This document shows, piece after piece, positions 9,976 to 21,930 of a stretch of 64,000 nt of DNA. The first letter of the stretch is position 1; every line of letters begins with the position of its first letter. The stretch covers positions 127,864,776 to 127,928,775 of the forward strand of contig NC_061118.1 of assembly GCF_002878395.1 (NCBI RefSeq), written 5' to 3'. This DNA comes from Capsicum annuum. Lineage: Eukaryota; Streptophyta; Magnoliopsida; Solanales; Solanaceae. The position numbers and the translations under genes were made by a program. Under the pieces are notes generated by a model. That model ran no database searches, was not told the DNA's origin, and saw only the letters and a list, made by a program, of their open reading frames with translations.

Positions 9976-12157
9976 TAGGTGTTTGTCTATATGAAAAATA
10001 CCTAAAGTCCTGGGGATTGATAAATACCCCTAGCAGTTACACAAACCAACGACCGTTGATATAATAAAAGATCATTGGTAGGGATTGTGGTTTCAAGGTT
10101 GGTTCAGCATGGACATCCAGTGACCAAACAAGGAACAATCATTGTAGGATTAAATGATTCATTACTTGGCTTGCATAATGGAGTCCAGAGAACTATCAAA
10201 AATAATCTCTAAACCAATGAGCCAACCATCAATTGTTGGTAGATTCAATGATCATTGAAAGGTACGTCCATCATGTTACTCATATTTTTTAGTTATATAT
10301 TATTAGGGGAAAATAATTTTTTCCCTTTGTTTAATCACCTAAACTATGTTGTTTTACTATCTTAAGACAGATTAATAAGTTTAAATTACCCAATTCTCTC
10401 ATTAACTCCAAAACAAAGTGACACTTAGAATGTTCAGAGAGAATATGTGATTTTTTCCCTAAAGCTAAAACTAGGGTTTATCAATTTTCAAGTTTCATGT
10501 CCAAGATCTTCATTGTTGGGTATGTGGGATTTCATTAGTGCATTCTTTTCACACATTGAGTCCCTAAGTAGACTCAATTTCTCAGTTTAATTCAAGCCTT
10601 GGAGCTTAGGGATTTAAGAAAACTACGAGGTCCTTTGTACTATAGTTCCTTACCATGAAGAATCCATGAATACATGTTTCCTATGAAATTTGGTATTCCT
10701 TGCTTATGTTACTAGTGAAACCTCAGTGTATACAGTAAACTCATAACTATTGACTTGTGTAATGTAATTTTACATTTCATTCAAATTATAGAAACTATCA
10801 TACATTGTTGCATTCTGTAAAGATGGTAGGTTATGAACACTCAATGACTTAGGTTTTTATGCATCGATTATTGAAGGTTAAGTTTGTTAGTTTCACATTT
10901 TTAGGATGCTTTTAAATAAAGTTTCTACTATCTAATCCCCCAATTTCAGTAGTATAAGCTTGTTATTTATTTAGTATAATTCAATTGGGAGGAGTATTAA
11001 GCACCAAGAAAATGTGGGGATGAAGGTTCACTTATTAGTTGGGATGAGACCTTTAGTAGAAGTCCTTAAGTCTCAAAACTATGACAGCACTAAAGGTTCA
11101 AAAGGGTCACACATCAGACCAGTCTTGACACCTTGGTCCTTCTAGATATCCATTTAGTAGATTCATATGAGTTAGTGTTCGTACACTTGGCCAGGTATAA
11201 ATCACGATGGGGTTGAAGGTTGGACTCTGTTTAGCTTAAATGTAGTATGTTGGTTAGCAACAGCTCCCACAGTGCAAACTTAGACACTGTATGAACCTAT
11301 ATTTTGTTTATTTAGTACTCCCTTTATCCTATTTTGTGTGGCATACATTTCTTTTTATGCCATTCCCAAAAAGAATGTCTCCTTACTATAATGGGAAAAC
11401 GTTACCTTTAAAATTCCCTTTCGACCCTTAATGAAATGATGCACAACTAAGCAAATATTCAAGAATTATTTTGGACCACAAGTCTTAAAAGTTCTTTTTT
11501 CTTAAACACCATCCCAAGACAAAAGATGCCACATAAAAAAGGACAAAGGGAGTATATTATTGTTTAGTTACATATACACTTTCTCATTGAATTAATTTAC
11601 ATGCCTCAGTTTTATGTTTAGTTTATCACATCATATTCAACATATTTATTTCATATAAAGTAGTTGCATACCTCACATTCTCAATATATTTAAAGTACTA
11701 GATGCATACCTTCTTTTTTGCTATACTATTTTATAATATAAGTTTAGACGTACAACATCCATCTCGCGGTTAGTACGATCCCACATCATCTTAGCAACAT
11801 AGTTTTGTGAGTCCTTATCATTCAAGGACTAGTTTTTTGGTAGTTCATTTTCATTATTATTTTATGTTTTAGACAGTCATAGTTAGTTAGGGGCTTGTCC
11901 CAGCATCTAATCTTAGTAGAGGCTTTTAGACAGGCAGACTAGTATTTTAAACTTTATGGTTTTGTCTATAGAATTTACATGGTATTCAGTATTAATATTT
12001 TTTTTAGACTTTTTTATATTATATAAATTTTAGCTTACACTCAGTTATTCTTATTTATACAATATTCTTAGTGTCATTACAGTCCATGGGTTAGATTGTG
12101 TTCACTTGTGACTCTAAGCACCATATTTTGACTAGAGGGTAGTCTCAAGTCATGACA
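9976..12157 (+). repeat. Gypsy LTR fragment or solo LTR, plus orientation
   Basis: No gene seen. The right part has landmarks of a plant Gypsy LTR 3' end: gttcacttgtgactctaagc and ccatattttgactagag near 12095-12140, then gtcatgaca ending at 12157. A block near 11885-11940 (cttagtagaggcttttagac) recurs in LTRs of this type, for example near 43240. No primer binding site follows 12157, so this is a solo or broken LTR. The left boundary is only the point where element 1 stops matching. 12158-12300 holds nothing assignable. Confidence 0.6.
11318..11552. mobile_element. Stowaway-type MITE (Tc1/mariner-derived)
   Basis: Inverted ends CTCCCTTTATCC and GGACAAAGGGAG flank 235 bp, with a TA duplication on each side (11316-11317 and 11553-11554). 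A second block of inverted similarity (TGTGGCAT near the left end, ATGCCACA near the right end) extends the TIR. These are the hallmarks of Stowaway. It has no coding capacity and would need a mariner-like transposase in trans. It sits inside the LTR fragment, so it inserted later. Confidence 0.9.
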
Positions 12158-12299
12158 ATACCCGTTACTTAAGATATATGATTTCACTAATAAATTACAA
12201 GGTTTTGTGGTATTTTCTAAGATATATCTAAGGTCAGGGCACCATCAACTAAAAATATAGTCTAAAGACATTTCTAAGACAACCATTTAGACTCGTTTA

Positions 12300-13130
12300 C
12301 TTATTTCTAAGATTGCAAAAGGGACCAAACCATATGCTTAATTGTCCACCATCACCTTATCCCCCTATAACCCTCTTTCAAGCATGTTATAGGTTACCTC
12401 ATATTTACCTTCATCCCTCTTTCGAGGATGATGAAGGGTTTCTAGAGTTTGGGGTTTTAACCTACCAAACCCATTTAGAGATTTGGGGCTTTCACCCATC
12501 AAATTCCAACTCATAAACTCAAGCAATGGTGAAATCCTTACTCAAAAAATAACAATCATTCAACCACAACAATACCAACACACAAATTACACTCTAGTTC
12601 AATATAATCCCAAGACTAAATTACTTAGCTACTAATGAAGAAAGTAAAGAGAGCTATACCATAAGGATGATCCAAAGCATTCATTCTTAACAAAAAAATG
12701 CTAAGAAATCAAGGCTCCAAAATTAATTGCACACTTGCCCAATTAGAGTTTCAAGTTTTCAATTCAAAAATCTTATGAGGTAAGCAATACCCAAAGAAGA
12801 AAGGGTTTCTTGCTTATATATTGTTTGAAATTCTTCTAAGTACTTTTACAAATCTACCCGTGGGCATATTCCCGTTGAACCGCGATAGGGCATAACTGTC
12901 TGCGACTGCATTGTGTTGACGGTCTTTACTGATCGCAATCATGGATTGAGGACCGCAGTTGAGGCAACTGAGGCTTATGTAGTCCAAGTCTTCAACTGCA
13001 TTCTTCTTTGCTCCCTTTTTATCATTTTCAGCCCCATTTCATATTATTTGATCTCCTTAACTATATGCCTACAAATAGTGGATATTAACGCATTTTATAA
13101 CTGATATGTCTCATTCATTTATTTAAAGAA
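12300..13130 (-). repeat. Tat/Athila-like LTR fragment, minus strand
   Basis: The reverse complement matches the LTRs at 48115-49546 and 53248-54763. Shared landmarks are tgggtgaaagcccyaaat, atcatcctygaaagaggg and the short region with gattgcgatc and gcaatcatg near 12900-12960. A TATA-like atatataag lies at about 12815-12823 on the minus strand. It is a stray piece of the same family as the 43-57 kb array. The short ORFs in it are chance. Confidence 0.72.
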
Positions 13131-13349
13131 AGGTAATGTGCACAAATATTTAGTGAGAATGAGTGGAAAAATCAGCTCTCATCATACACCCCAAGCACAA
13201 TTTACACCCCAACAACTTCATTCCGATCACCAACTAAGTTAGAAAACAAATACGCAAAAGGAACCATTCCACACCTTTAACTAAGTTAGAAAACAAGATG
13301 TGTTTAATAAAAAACAATGTACGCACGAATTTCTAGAACAAGGAACCAA

Positions 13350-13425
13350 CGCGGATCCTTGAACTCCATGTCCACTTCTGCCTCCCAAATAGCTTTCTCG
13401 AGATTTTAGTTCCACCATGGAACCT
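13350..13425 (-). pseudogene. Chromodomain-like tail remnant
   Basis: On the minus strand EKAIWEAEVDMEFKDPRWF aligns with [17 protein letters not shown] and [17 protein letters not shown] at the ends of the two better-preserved polyproteins. This marks the 3' end of the decayed polyprotein. No continuous frame leads into it. Confidence 0.65.
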
Positions 13426-16119
13426 TTTTTAAATCCATACCTTACTTGTTCACAAATAACGAGCTTACCAACCCAAGATCCTCATCGGAACCTCCCCTAA
13501 AGAACAAAGAACCTGAGATAACACTACTACCTAAAGAAATCAACCAACTAAGGACCATCCACACCTTACGCCAATGCAAACTCATAGAGTACTAGCTGAA
13601 TGGACTAATGCAAGGGAAAGCCACATTCATTTTAGAATATACCAAGATACACCACAACGAAAGCTTGAGTCTATCTATACACCATGGACTCCACATTCAC
13701 GCCTACCTAAAATGCGTAAGAGTTAACTTAGGCCACCAAGATTTACTCCTTACATCTATCTCAAAACACTACTCTTCTTCCACCACCATTATATGGAAAC
13801 CATAAGTAAAGGACATGGACAAACCTTATCCAACCACTATATTGAACCTCCCCCCCCCCCAACTTATAATTAAGCACCTAAAACAATACACTACTATGCC
13901 ATGAAAACAAACTATAAAACTATTCCTCATAACATATCCTAAGTGTCCAACACAACTATTGGTATGTCTACCAATCATAACATTCAAGCCTATGACTTAT
14001 ATTCCCTTGGTATGATCTATCCATCAAAAGATCTAGCACCTTTTTACAACCTCCACAAGGTTTTCACCACCCATTCTTTTCCTGACCATTTCCCATGACA
14101 TCAATCTTACCTTTACCTTCCAAAACCTTAACTTTGGTAGTCACCTTTGACTCTTTCTCACTTAGGGACTTTTATATTCCCTATTCCACAACACAACTAT
14201 GCTTTCGAAGCCTCTACCATCATTTATGGAATCCAAATTATGAGAATAATCTAGGCCACCAAGGCAAGACAGAGACCCCCAAAACAAGATACGGCACCAC
14301 AGGCACGAAGTACTTCACAACAATCACCTAGACTATAATGTAGAATCATCTCGACCAAACCATATAGAAAATGAGTCATTAAGACTGGACACCAAAAAAA
14401 ACACAACCACATATACCATGAGTAATGTAATATAAGTCAAAACTCATATTTAGGGAACACAGAGAATACCAAACAGAAACTTTAGGAATAAGTACTATAA
14501 GAATGCATGCAACACTACTAGAGTACCCTCTTAATCGAGAGAGAAAAGTATCACCAGAATATGCAACCCGACCTTTCCTTGAAGTCCACTGCTAAAGTAA
14601 AATTTTAGACTAACAATTAACCTTCACCCATTACCCCTAAAAGCATCATACTCCACTCCAATAGGTACCACCAACGACATACGCCAAGGACGCTTGGTTC
14701 TCCTATACCAAAAATCCTATTCATGCTATTGTAACTTAGAGCTCAGAACAGACATGCAAAAACTATTACACCAAATTGACTTCAAGGTTTCCAATTAAAC
14801 CAAAATCATGTAAAATCAAACCATGGCCACCAAGGACTTTCAAAATCATTTGAACCCCTCAAAAACCAATTCATGCTCCTTTAATTATTTATGCAATGAA
14901 AGGACTTAAGAATAGTCAAACCATATGAAAAAAGTATATTCAATGGCAATTTCACAATTAGTTTGGAGGGCATAAAATTTCCAAGACAAGAACCAAGTAA
15001 CTGGGGAATCCATAGTACCCCAAAATCTATTTACCATTCCCATGCCTCACACAATGTTCGTAAACATTTATAAAACATGAATAATGCATCATAATCCATA
15101 GAAAAATCAATTCAAATGAGTAATCATGTTAAGTCTCTCCATTGTGCCAAAACCCATTATCAAAACCGTGAATTTAATAATCAATTTCATGCCAAAAATA
15201 AAGTACAAGTATAAGGACAAAGACACGTGCAGGCCCTATGATCCAACCTATCTGATGATTAAACCCCCAACCCATATCCATCCATTCAACCTGAATCCCC
15301 GACCTATAAGACACAACTTTACCATTGTCGTATTCCTCAATCATTAACCTCATCGAACCTATAAATTTACCATTGTAATTTTTGCATTGCTATCACGAGC
15401 TAACATACTCTCTATACCATGATCAAATATCTAGGTTCAAGCCTAGGATCTACCAACCACTATTTACTATAATTAAAGTACCCCATATAAAATGGAATAT
15501 ACATACAAGGTCCACCCTACAAGAATGACACCCTAAACTCCTTAGTCACCCTCCGATAACCTATCTATTTCTCGAGAAACCATTTTCTTTATGAAAACAT
15601 TAAAGCACCTCATGGAGAAATGCTAGAACAGATGGGACCTTTATCTAAAACACCCCTTAAGTTCTCCTAAAGCTCATTTAACCCAACCAAAACCATTCTA
15701 TAAAAAAAATAGAAATTGGGAAACTGTCTGAAACAAGACCAATCCCAAACCAAAGTACCCATTAAACAGACACCATGAGGGTCATCAAAAAGTACACTAA
15801 GAAGTTCGTGCATCACAAAAATCGAATGCAAAGAAAGAACTTTTGGGTTAGAATATTTAACCAGGACTGACCAATAATTGAGATACCCATTTGCAGACCA
15901 ATCTCTGAGCTCTAAGATAGAATACAACATTTCCCTCAATTCTTAGGGAATGAAACCATCCTTCCACTTCACAATAGACTTACCATGAAGCTTAAAGATA
16001 ACCTTTATAGATCCAGCAATCTAATGATGGATAGCACGAGTATAACCCATCAATTCTCCGAATGACATCAAAACCCACCATATCCGAGTAAAACAAATTC
16101 AACAACACCCATTTATTGC

Positions 16120-16370
16120 CAACAGACACAACACATACCTTAGAAAGGAGTTTTTCAATATACCAGTGCCGGCATCACAAGATGCCTCGGATTCTTGAGG
16201 GACAATAAGGTCACTGAGATGATCCCAACCAATGTCGGAGACATAAGTAGAACCCCTGGGTGCAAGATCTAGAGAAGTAGCAACCAATGTCCTATTTACC
16301 CAAGTGGCAACCCTCATGGGACATTATCGATGCATATGACCCAACTAACCACAACCAAGACACCGATTCC
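16120..16370 (-). pseudogene. gag zinc knuckle and start of protease, remnant
   Basis: On the minus strand CLGCG, a stop codon, LGHMHR, a second stop and CP give the CX2CX4HX4C nucleocapsid knuckle with two stops inside. Further on, QESEASCDAGTGILKN matches the linker just before the protease in this clade (element 1 has [14 protein letters not shown]). The catalytic Asp motif of the protease is not recognisable. The 72-codon open stretch 16099-16317 is a leftover of this reading frame. Confidence 0.68.
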
Positions 16371-17022
16371 TCCCTTTCTTAGAACAACCACAGTGCGATC
16401 GAGCACAAAATTTATAAAAAGAATAAGATGATGCGAATTGGGCCTCATTAGCTAGAGATTAGGCACCTTATGACCTATAAGCATTTCTAATTAGAAAAAA
16501 ATTGCCTCTTAAGTGATTTGTGTAGGGAGCACAAGCCATAGAACAAGAGTTAAGACCCACCCAACTCTTCCCTTTGAACCATTTAGCACTATAATATTGG
16601 TTTCCCCTTTGGTCCAAGAAATCGAGATCCCCTTACCTTTCCTATCTCTAACCTTACCTCATTCTTCCCTGTAAGGATTGACATAATAGAGTTGTCACTC
16701 TTTGGGTCAACAAATTAATAGAACAATGAAACACAGAATTGGTAACCACTCCTTGAGGTAACCGAGAATGAGCACCACCTTCTGAAACAAGGTTAGTGGA
16801 GATCGATGGGACTCCACGAGGAAATCCAAAAGTTATAACCCTAAATCAGACTTGTGCCTCATTAGGTGGCACCAGTGGGACAGGTCAGATTCCAAGAACC
16901 TTTGCATTATTGAGAAGTCCTGATTCGAAGAGTGAACCAAGGAAGATTCAAAGAAGAGTTCAAGACTTTAGACTCCATAGCCCGAAAGTTGAATAACCAA
17001 AAAAATAAAAATGCTAAATTCA

Positions 17023-17075
17023 TCATAGCCTTCCAATTATAAGTATGGTGCATGACACACCTATAAGTAAGATTC
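17023..17075 (-). other. Conserved Gypsy leader segment
   Basis: On the minus strand AGAATCTTACTTATAGGTG and GTCATGCACCATAC, then GAAGGCTATGA, lie between PBS and gag. Similar segments occupy the same place at 2811-2864, 59204-59258 and on the minus strand near 42525-42570. A role in RNA packaging or dimerisation is inference. Confidence 0.55.
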
Positions 17076-17120
17076 TATGAGACACGACTTTGTTGACACC
17101 CCATGACACCAAAAACTAAA

Positions 17121-17132
17121 GCTCTGATACCA
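17121..17132 (-). other. Primer binding site (initiator tRNA-Met), minus strand
   Basis: gctctgatacca reads TGGTATCAGAGC on the minus strand, a perfect match to the plant tRNA-iMet type PBS. It lies 3 nt from the LTR edge at 17136. This fixes the strand of the decayed internal region to its left. Confidence 0.88.
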
Positions 17133-17135
17133 ACT

Positions 17136-18460
17136 TGACACGACCCAAACTAGGGTCTTGTCGTAATGGCCAATCCCAAACCTAACCAGGGATTGGATTC
17201 GCCCCCGTTACCCAACCCAACATCAAAATGCATACCTTTAGTCTGTTGAAGTTTGAACATATAAAAAGATAGCATATCCGACCACGTGGTGACGTTTGGA
17301 TAAGTCTATATCCAAGACCAACCCGACCAAGTCCAATCACCCAATAACCAACCTAACTAATGCGGAAACTATAAACCAATAACATGATAATAAGCCAATG
17401 TATGTATGTATGTATATATATACAAAAATAACCCATACGATACATAAGTCAACAATTCTCTATACAAAGCCTCTAGACAAAGCAAAGAGTACCTAGTCGG
17501 GACATGCCCCAGACCATAGCTTAAACCAAAGTTTATGAAAGAGAAGAAGTATGCAAAGTACACCATGACATGAAGTAGATGCCTTCCGAACTATGGAAGC
17601 TCACCACTTCAATCCAACATCGATTGTCCCTAAATCTAATCACTAAGCAGGAGAATTAGTATGGTTGGTCCCTACATAACATGGTATGCAGCTATCCAAA
17701 GATGGGTTAGTAGGTGAACACTAGCATGCACTCAAGATAAGGATTAAATTATAAAATTTATCAAATTAAGTAAAATTATTCATAATGCATACAAACTTAT
17801 ATATATATATATATATATATATCCATGCCGAGGAAGGGAACCAAGTTTAGCATGCCTTTAAAATCTTTACCTGGTCTATGTAACATTGTCATCCTAAACC
17901 ATTTACGATTTGTCTTGCACTGCTAATGGACGGATTCCACAAGACCAAGATAATCGTGCACCATACGACTTGCCTTGCACTACTCGTATGCTCCAATTAA
18001 ATTTGTACCCTAGTGAGTCATATCTTGGGAAGTATCTAAGTCAACTATACTGCCTAGGGTACGAGTGAACCCTTAAGACAGCCTCGAACTCCTGTTCAAG
18101 GGTACGATTTGTACCCTTCAGTAAGTCCAAAACCAAGGAAATTTTTCAAGTACAAATCACCTAGGTGATTTATATAAGCACTGACATGTAACTTAGAAAA
18201 AGTGATAAAATGTACCAATGCCAAAAACCAATCAAAACGACATAGACAATATTCACATATACATATATAGGATGTCATGATAGGATAAAGGGTCTTGAAC
18301 ATGATAGTTTAAACCTTTAACCTGAACTGTGTAGCTCGCTCCATCCTAAAGGCAATCACAGACTATATGGTTTTAGCTCCCTCTACTAAAAGGCCCCAAT
18401 ACGTGTTAGCCAAACGAAGTAAGAAATCTAAAGAAAGGACTAAAGACACCAAGATTCTAG
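17136..18460 (-). repeat. Gypsy LTR, PBS-side part, interrupted by CACTA
   Basis: In plus sense it starts tgacacgaccc (LTR 3' end GGGTCGTGTCA on the minus strand). It runs to the CACTA target site at 18460 and resumes at 31198. Both parts make an LTR of about 2.5 kb whose other end is ggggtgttaca at 32357. No coding sequence seen. A TA-rich microsatellite interrupts it at about 17798-17822. Confidence 0.75.
17798..17822. repeat. (TA)n microsatellite
   Basis: About 12 uninterrupted TA units within the LTR. A shorter tgta/tata run lies at about 17400-17422. Confidence 0.95.
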
Positions 18461-18490
18461 CACTACTAGAAATTACCCCTATGGCAATAG
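18461..18490 (+). repeat. CACTA left terminal inverted repeat
   Basis: CACTACTAGAAATTACCCC followed by TATGGCAATAGAT; TAG precedes it. It matches the right end in inverse orientation with about four mismatches in 30. Confidence 0.95.
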
Positions 18491-18499
18491 ATCAAAAAC

Positions 18500-18980
18500 C
18501 ATTGCTATAGACATAAAAACCATTTTCATAGAGCTACCACAACAATTTGGATGAGGTCCCATATGTGAGCATAGGCATGTATATATAGCAACGATTATGC
18601 GATGGTTATGCCAACCATTGCCATAGACCTACCTATAGCAACAGTTTTGTTCACCTCATTTTGGGATGGATGAACATTGCTATAGCAATGATAGTCACTC
18701 ATTGCAATAGATCCTATTGCAACGACAATAAAGCATTGCATTAACCCTATTGCAATAATTTTATTAGCCTATTACAACTATTTCAAAATTCTATTGCAAC
18801 ACTTATTTGTATTTTGTAATGATTTTTCATGACTTATTGCAACTATTTTGGATACCCAGTGAAATGATTTTTTTGGTTTGTTGCAACATTTTTTTCTAGC
18901 TATTGCAATGATTCATCAGATAATGCAACAGTTTTCTCACCTGTTTATTGCAACTACTTCAAATACCAATTGATGGTTTA
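18500..18980. repeat. CACTA left subterminal repeat region
   Basis: A motif of type ctattgcaac / attgctatag recurs at least ten times in both orientations (for example near 18517, 18640, 18676, 18715, 18749, 18802 and 18960). In CACTA elements such arrays bind the transposase accessory protein. That role here is inference. No ORF. Confidence 0.8.
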
Positions 18981-19149
18981 GATAAAATATTCACCCCTAC
19001 TGTAAATTAGTATTTACATATATATTATAAATTATAATATACAATTATATATAAATGCATCACAAAACAAAATCTTTCATTTATAATAAACCAAAATATG
19101 AAACAAACTAGTAATGTAAACTCAAAAGCAAAGCCAAATGATTAGTTTT

Positions 19150-19470
19150 CCCTCACATAGTATCCAGAGAGCTAAGGTATGTGCTTCAAGAGTCCCAAAT
19201 AGTGGACGAAAACCTCCATGAGAACCCAAGTGAGAGGGTGAAAGTGCTAATGCAACTCTCTTAAATGATAAAATAATGCTCCGGACATACTATTGAGCCA
19301 TTGATGCAATACTCTCTTGTATGTGTCATTCAAAAGCAAATAGATAAGCAATTATCATGATAGATCTTGATGCGCAGCCAACAGTGTGAAGGTTATTGGC
19401 CACTTTGTTTTCCACCAAACCATCTTCAATGGAAGAACTAAGATCAAGGGTGCCATTTGGACTTTACGCC
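19150..19470 (-). pseudogene. Captured fragment of a class III HD-ZIP transcription factor gene
   Basis: Minus-strand translation gives SPNGTLDLSSSIEDGL (19455-19410), then a spacer and ASRSIMIIAYLFAFE, and after stops ESIASMAQ then YVRSIILSFKRVALALSPSH (about 19310-19230) and GTLEAHTLALWI (about 19195-19160). This order (SPNRTLDLAS-like, SVMTIAF-like, ASMARQYVR-like, SVQRVALALSPSH, GTPEAQTLARWI) is the conserved region between START and MEKHLA domains of plant HD-ZIP III proteins. It is closest in my memory to the CORONA/ATHB15-ATHB8 group. Intact proteins are about 840 residues; only about 100 codons are recognisable, with three in-frame stops. The homeodomain and leucine zipper were not seen. 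The fragment ends abruptly near 19150. An open stretch upstream (19600-19475, YVVDEALSTIAAETNTQLL) is unassigned. Confidence 0.8.
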
Positions 19471-19639
19471 TCTTGCACCAAGTTACATATTAGCAAATAC
19501 ATCGAGGATAACAAAGTAACAAACTCGCAAAGATATAATAGCTGTGTATTTGTCTCGGCCGCAATAGTACTAAGTGCCTCATCAACTACGTATATGAAAG
19601 AGGCAGCCTACAGATCTTTTGCCCGATAGCAGACAAATA

Positions 19640-21760
19640 GGCCACAACCCTTACAAGACATCCAAAACTGCTACTCCAATTTCCCTTCACCACATTAAAG
19701 CAAAAGCAGAAGGACTAAAAAGAATGTTTCGTATTAAACTATTTTACAAATCAGTCATCAATTAGAAAGTTATTTTCCAGTGACATAAGAGACATAAGAT
19801 AATTTCTAAGCTAATAATGGATAGACACTGCAAAAGGCCAAGTAATAAAATATTCATCGAAATACAAAAGTAATTTATTTCAGGTTAGTTCAGTTTCTCT
19901 TAATGACATTTGACTGTATTTTATTCACAATTTTTGTGGTTCCCCATTGATAATAATTTTGGTCTAGACATTCTCCATGTCCATTCTATTTATGTATTCT
20001 AGTAACTAATATACACCGTTTACGACACTTCCAATGATGTCATTCCACTATAATAAGTTAATTACTGCTGGATTACATCATCTTTTTCTTGAGTCTACAG
20101 TTTGCATCTAGCATCACTACCATTTCATCCAGAGCAAGGAATTTCATTTTAAACTAAAAAAAACTTGTAATCTTGACACGTAATGTCTCTACCTTTCTTC
20201 TATACAACTGGTTTCATATACTGGTAAAAATAGTAACATCAATAAATAAAATTTATTGGGGTAGAATGATTACCATTTTAGAAGAACTTTTCCCACCTTA
20301 TCTACACTCAGTCTTGCAAGATACTTTTTCTTGTCCAATACATATGCTTTGTCGGTTTTCCTTTTCGGCATTTTCTTTAAATGATTATCTACAACCACAC
20401 TTTAGCAAAGATAATGCCCTATAATTGGGATTAGTGCCATAATATAGTAAAAATGACAATAACTCCTCTTTATTCTTTGAATAATCATATGTAAATCTTA
20501 CACCATTATGTCACAAACAAGAAAGGGTTATGCAGGACCTACGCATATCTAATTCGTGCACATACAATCAAAGATTACAATTTAATCCATGTCCAAATTT
20601 TAAGAAACTAATAATATTGGAACGTAGAAATTCTCAAAGTACAATGCTGTTATCAAAAGAAAAATAGCTCTAAGTTCCGTTGGGGCTTTAAATGCAAAGA
20701 AGAAAATAAGATATAGAAGCAAAATTTCCAATGTCATAACATTTTTATACTAATACTAAGTTGAATATTTGTTAATATTATATATATACCTCTATATGGT
20801 ATTCGGTATTTCACCATGTCATTTATAAATATCCAATACTATACCATATACCGAAAAAAATAAAATGTATACCATATACTATACCAAATATCATAATACC
20901 AAAATCACAAATTGGATTCGATATGGTAATTCATTTTATACCATATCATGTCCATCCCTACTCATCATTTGGGGAAAAAGAAATAGATTAGCATCTTTAG
21001 AGAAATAAGTTTAACTAACCCCTAGATATTTTATCATTTTATTGAATGCCCTTCCTTGAAAAGGTATATGACCTTGTAGAGACTCTAAAAAATACCTGCT
21101 CATGTGATGACACAAACACTTTCTGATAATGTATGCAGGAAAGGAAGATGTGATGAAAATGTTTCTAGAAATAGATTGAACAAAGAATATCTGTGTTAAG
21201 TTGTTTTAGCTTTATCTTACCATTCTTTATAGACCAGATCAACTGTAAAACTGTAAATATCAACAGTGTCATAGATGGAGAGGGAAAATTCTAGAGCCTT
21301 CAGTTCAGTTCTTTTTGCTGATGAACCAAAGGATGCACCCAATATGAGATATATTATTAAGAATGAGAACTTCATATAGAAAAAAACACCAAGTAGGAAG
21401 GTGTAAACAAATTATTTCCAGACTGCCTGAAAAAACATTATTGATGCATATATATTGGCTTGATGATCATCCACCAAAAGGATGTTACCATATAGGAAGC
21501 TGTAAGAAATTAATTTCCAGTCTTCTTGAGAAACAACTTTATTACATCACATAGCCAAAAATGTAAGGAGTTTAAGGATGACACTTGGCAGTGGATAACT
21601 AGCAATAGAGTAACAAGCAGCACATAATATAGAAACATTTCTAGTATGCATACATCAAACCCCAAATTCCAGTTTTTATTTCACTTTGAAAGGAAAAAGG
21701 TCTTTCCAAATAAGAGATCAAAAATAACTTTTCAATATTTGCCTTTGTATATGGACTTTA
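19640..21760. other. Unassigned AT-rich CACTA interior
   Basis: No convincing gene. The ORFs at 20173-20424 and 21363-21554 have no recognisable motif. An imperfect direct repeat of about 50 bp occurs at about 21390-21445 and 21495-21545 (aggaaggtgtaaacaaatta / aggaagctgtaagaaattaa). Bases 20790-20960 are rich in short motifs around atacc and tatggta. This could include introns of captured genes. Confidence 0.5.
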
Positions 21761-21764
21761 AAAT

Positions 21765-21930
21765 GGAAGAACAGTGCACTAAAGCTCCCGTAATGCGCAG
21801 GTTCTGGGGAAGGGGCCCACTACAAGGGTGTATTATACGTAGCCTTAGATTGCATTTCTGTTGAAGGTTGTTTCCAAGACTTGAACCCATTACCTCCTTG
21901 TCACATGGCATCAACTTTTCTATTTACTCC
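21765..21930 (-). mobile_element. SolS/TS-type SINE (tRNA-derived), minus strand
   Basis: The reverse complement shows GGGTTCAAGTCTTGG, a pol III box B, near 21890-21870, then a body with ACCCTTGTAGTGGGCCC and CCCAGAACCTGCGCATTACG, and a tail at about 21765. This arrangement is typical of Solanaceae SINEs. It supports a Solanaceae host. Short ORFs across it on both strands are not genes. Confidence 0.82.

Larger units (their letters stand above)
13180..17135 (-). mobile_element. Heavily decayed Gypsy internal region, minus strand
   Basis: Recognisable only at points: a chromodomain-like tail near 13360-13410, a zinc knuckle near 16318-16365, a gag-protease junction near 16190-16240 and a primer binding site at 17121-17132. 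These fall in the expected order on the minus strand (PBS at right, integrase end at left). The region between about 13450 and 16000 (protease, RT, RNase H and integrase by position) has no motif I can read with confidence. Its length of about 3.9 kb is shorter than the 4.8-kb equivalent of element 1, so it also carries deletions. ORFs of 60-90 codons here look accidental. Confidence 0.7.

Noticed and set aside
9712..18302. Many ORFs of 60-90 codons on both strands
   Set aside because: They fall in LTRs or decayed internal regions, show no motif and are not kept between related copies.
19475..19510. SMYLLICN as part of the HD-ZIP III fragment (compare MYLLQLC in that family)
   Set aside because: The residues around it do not fit the family, so I ended the call at about 19470 and listed the open stretch separately.
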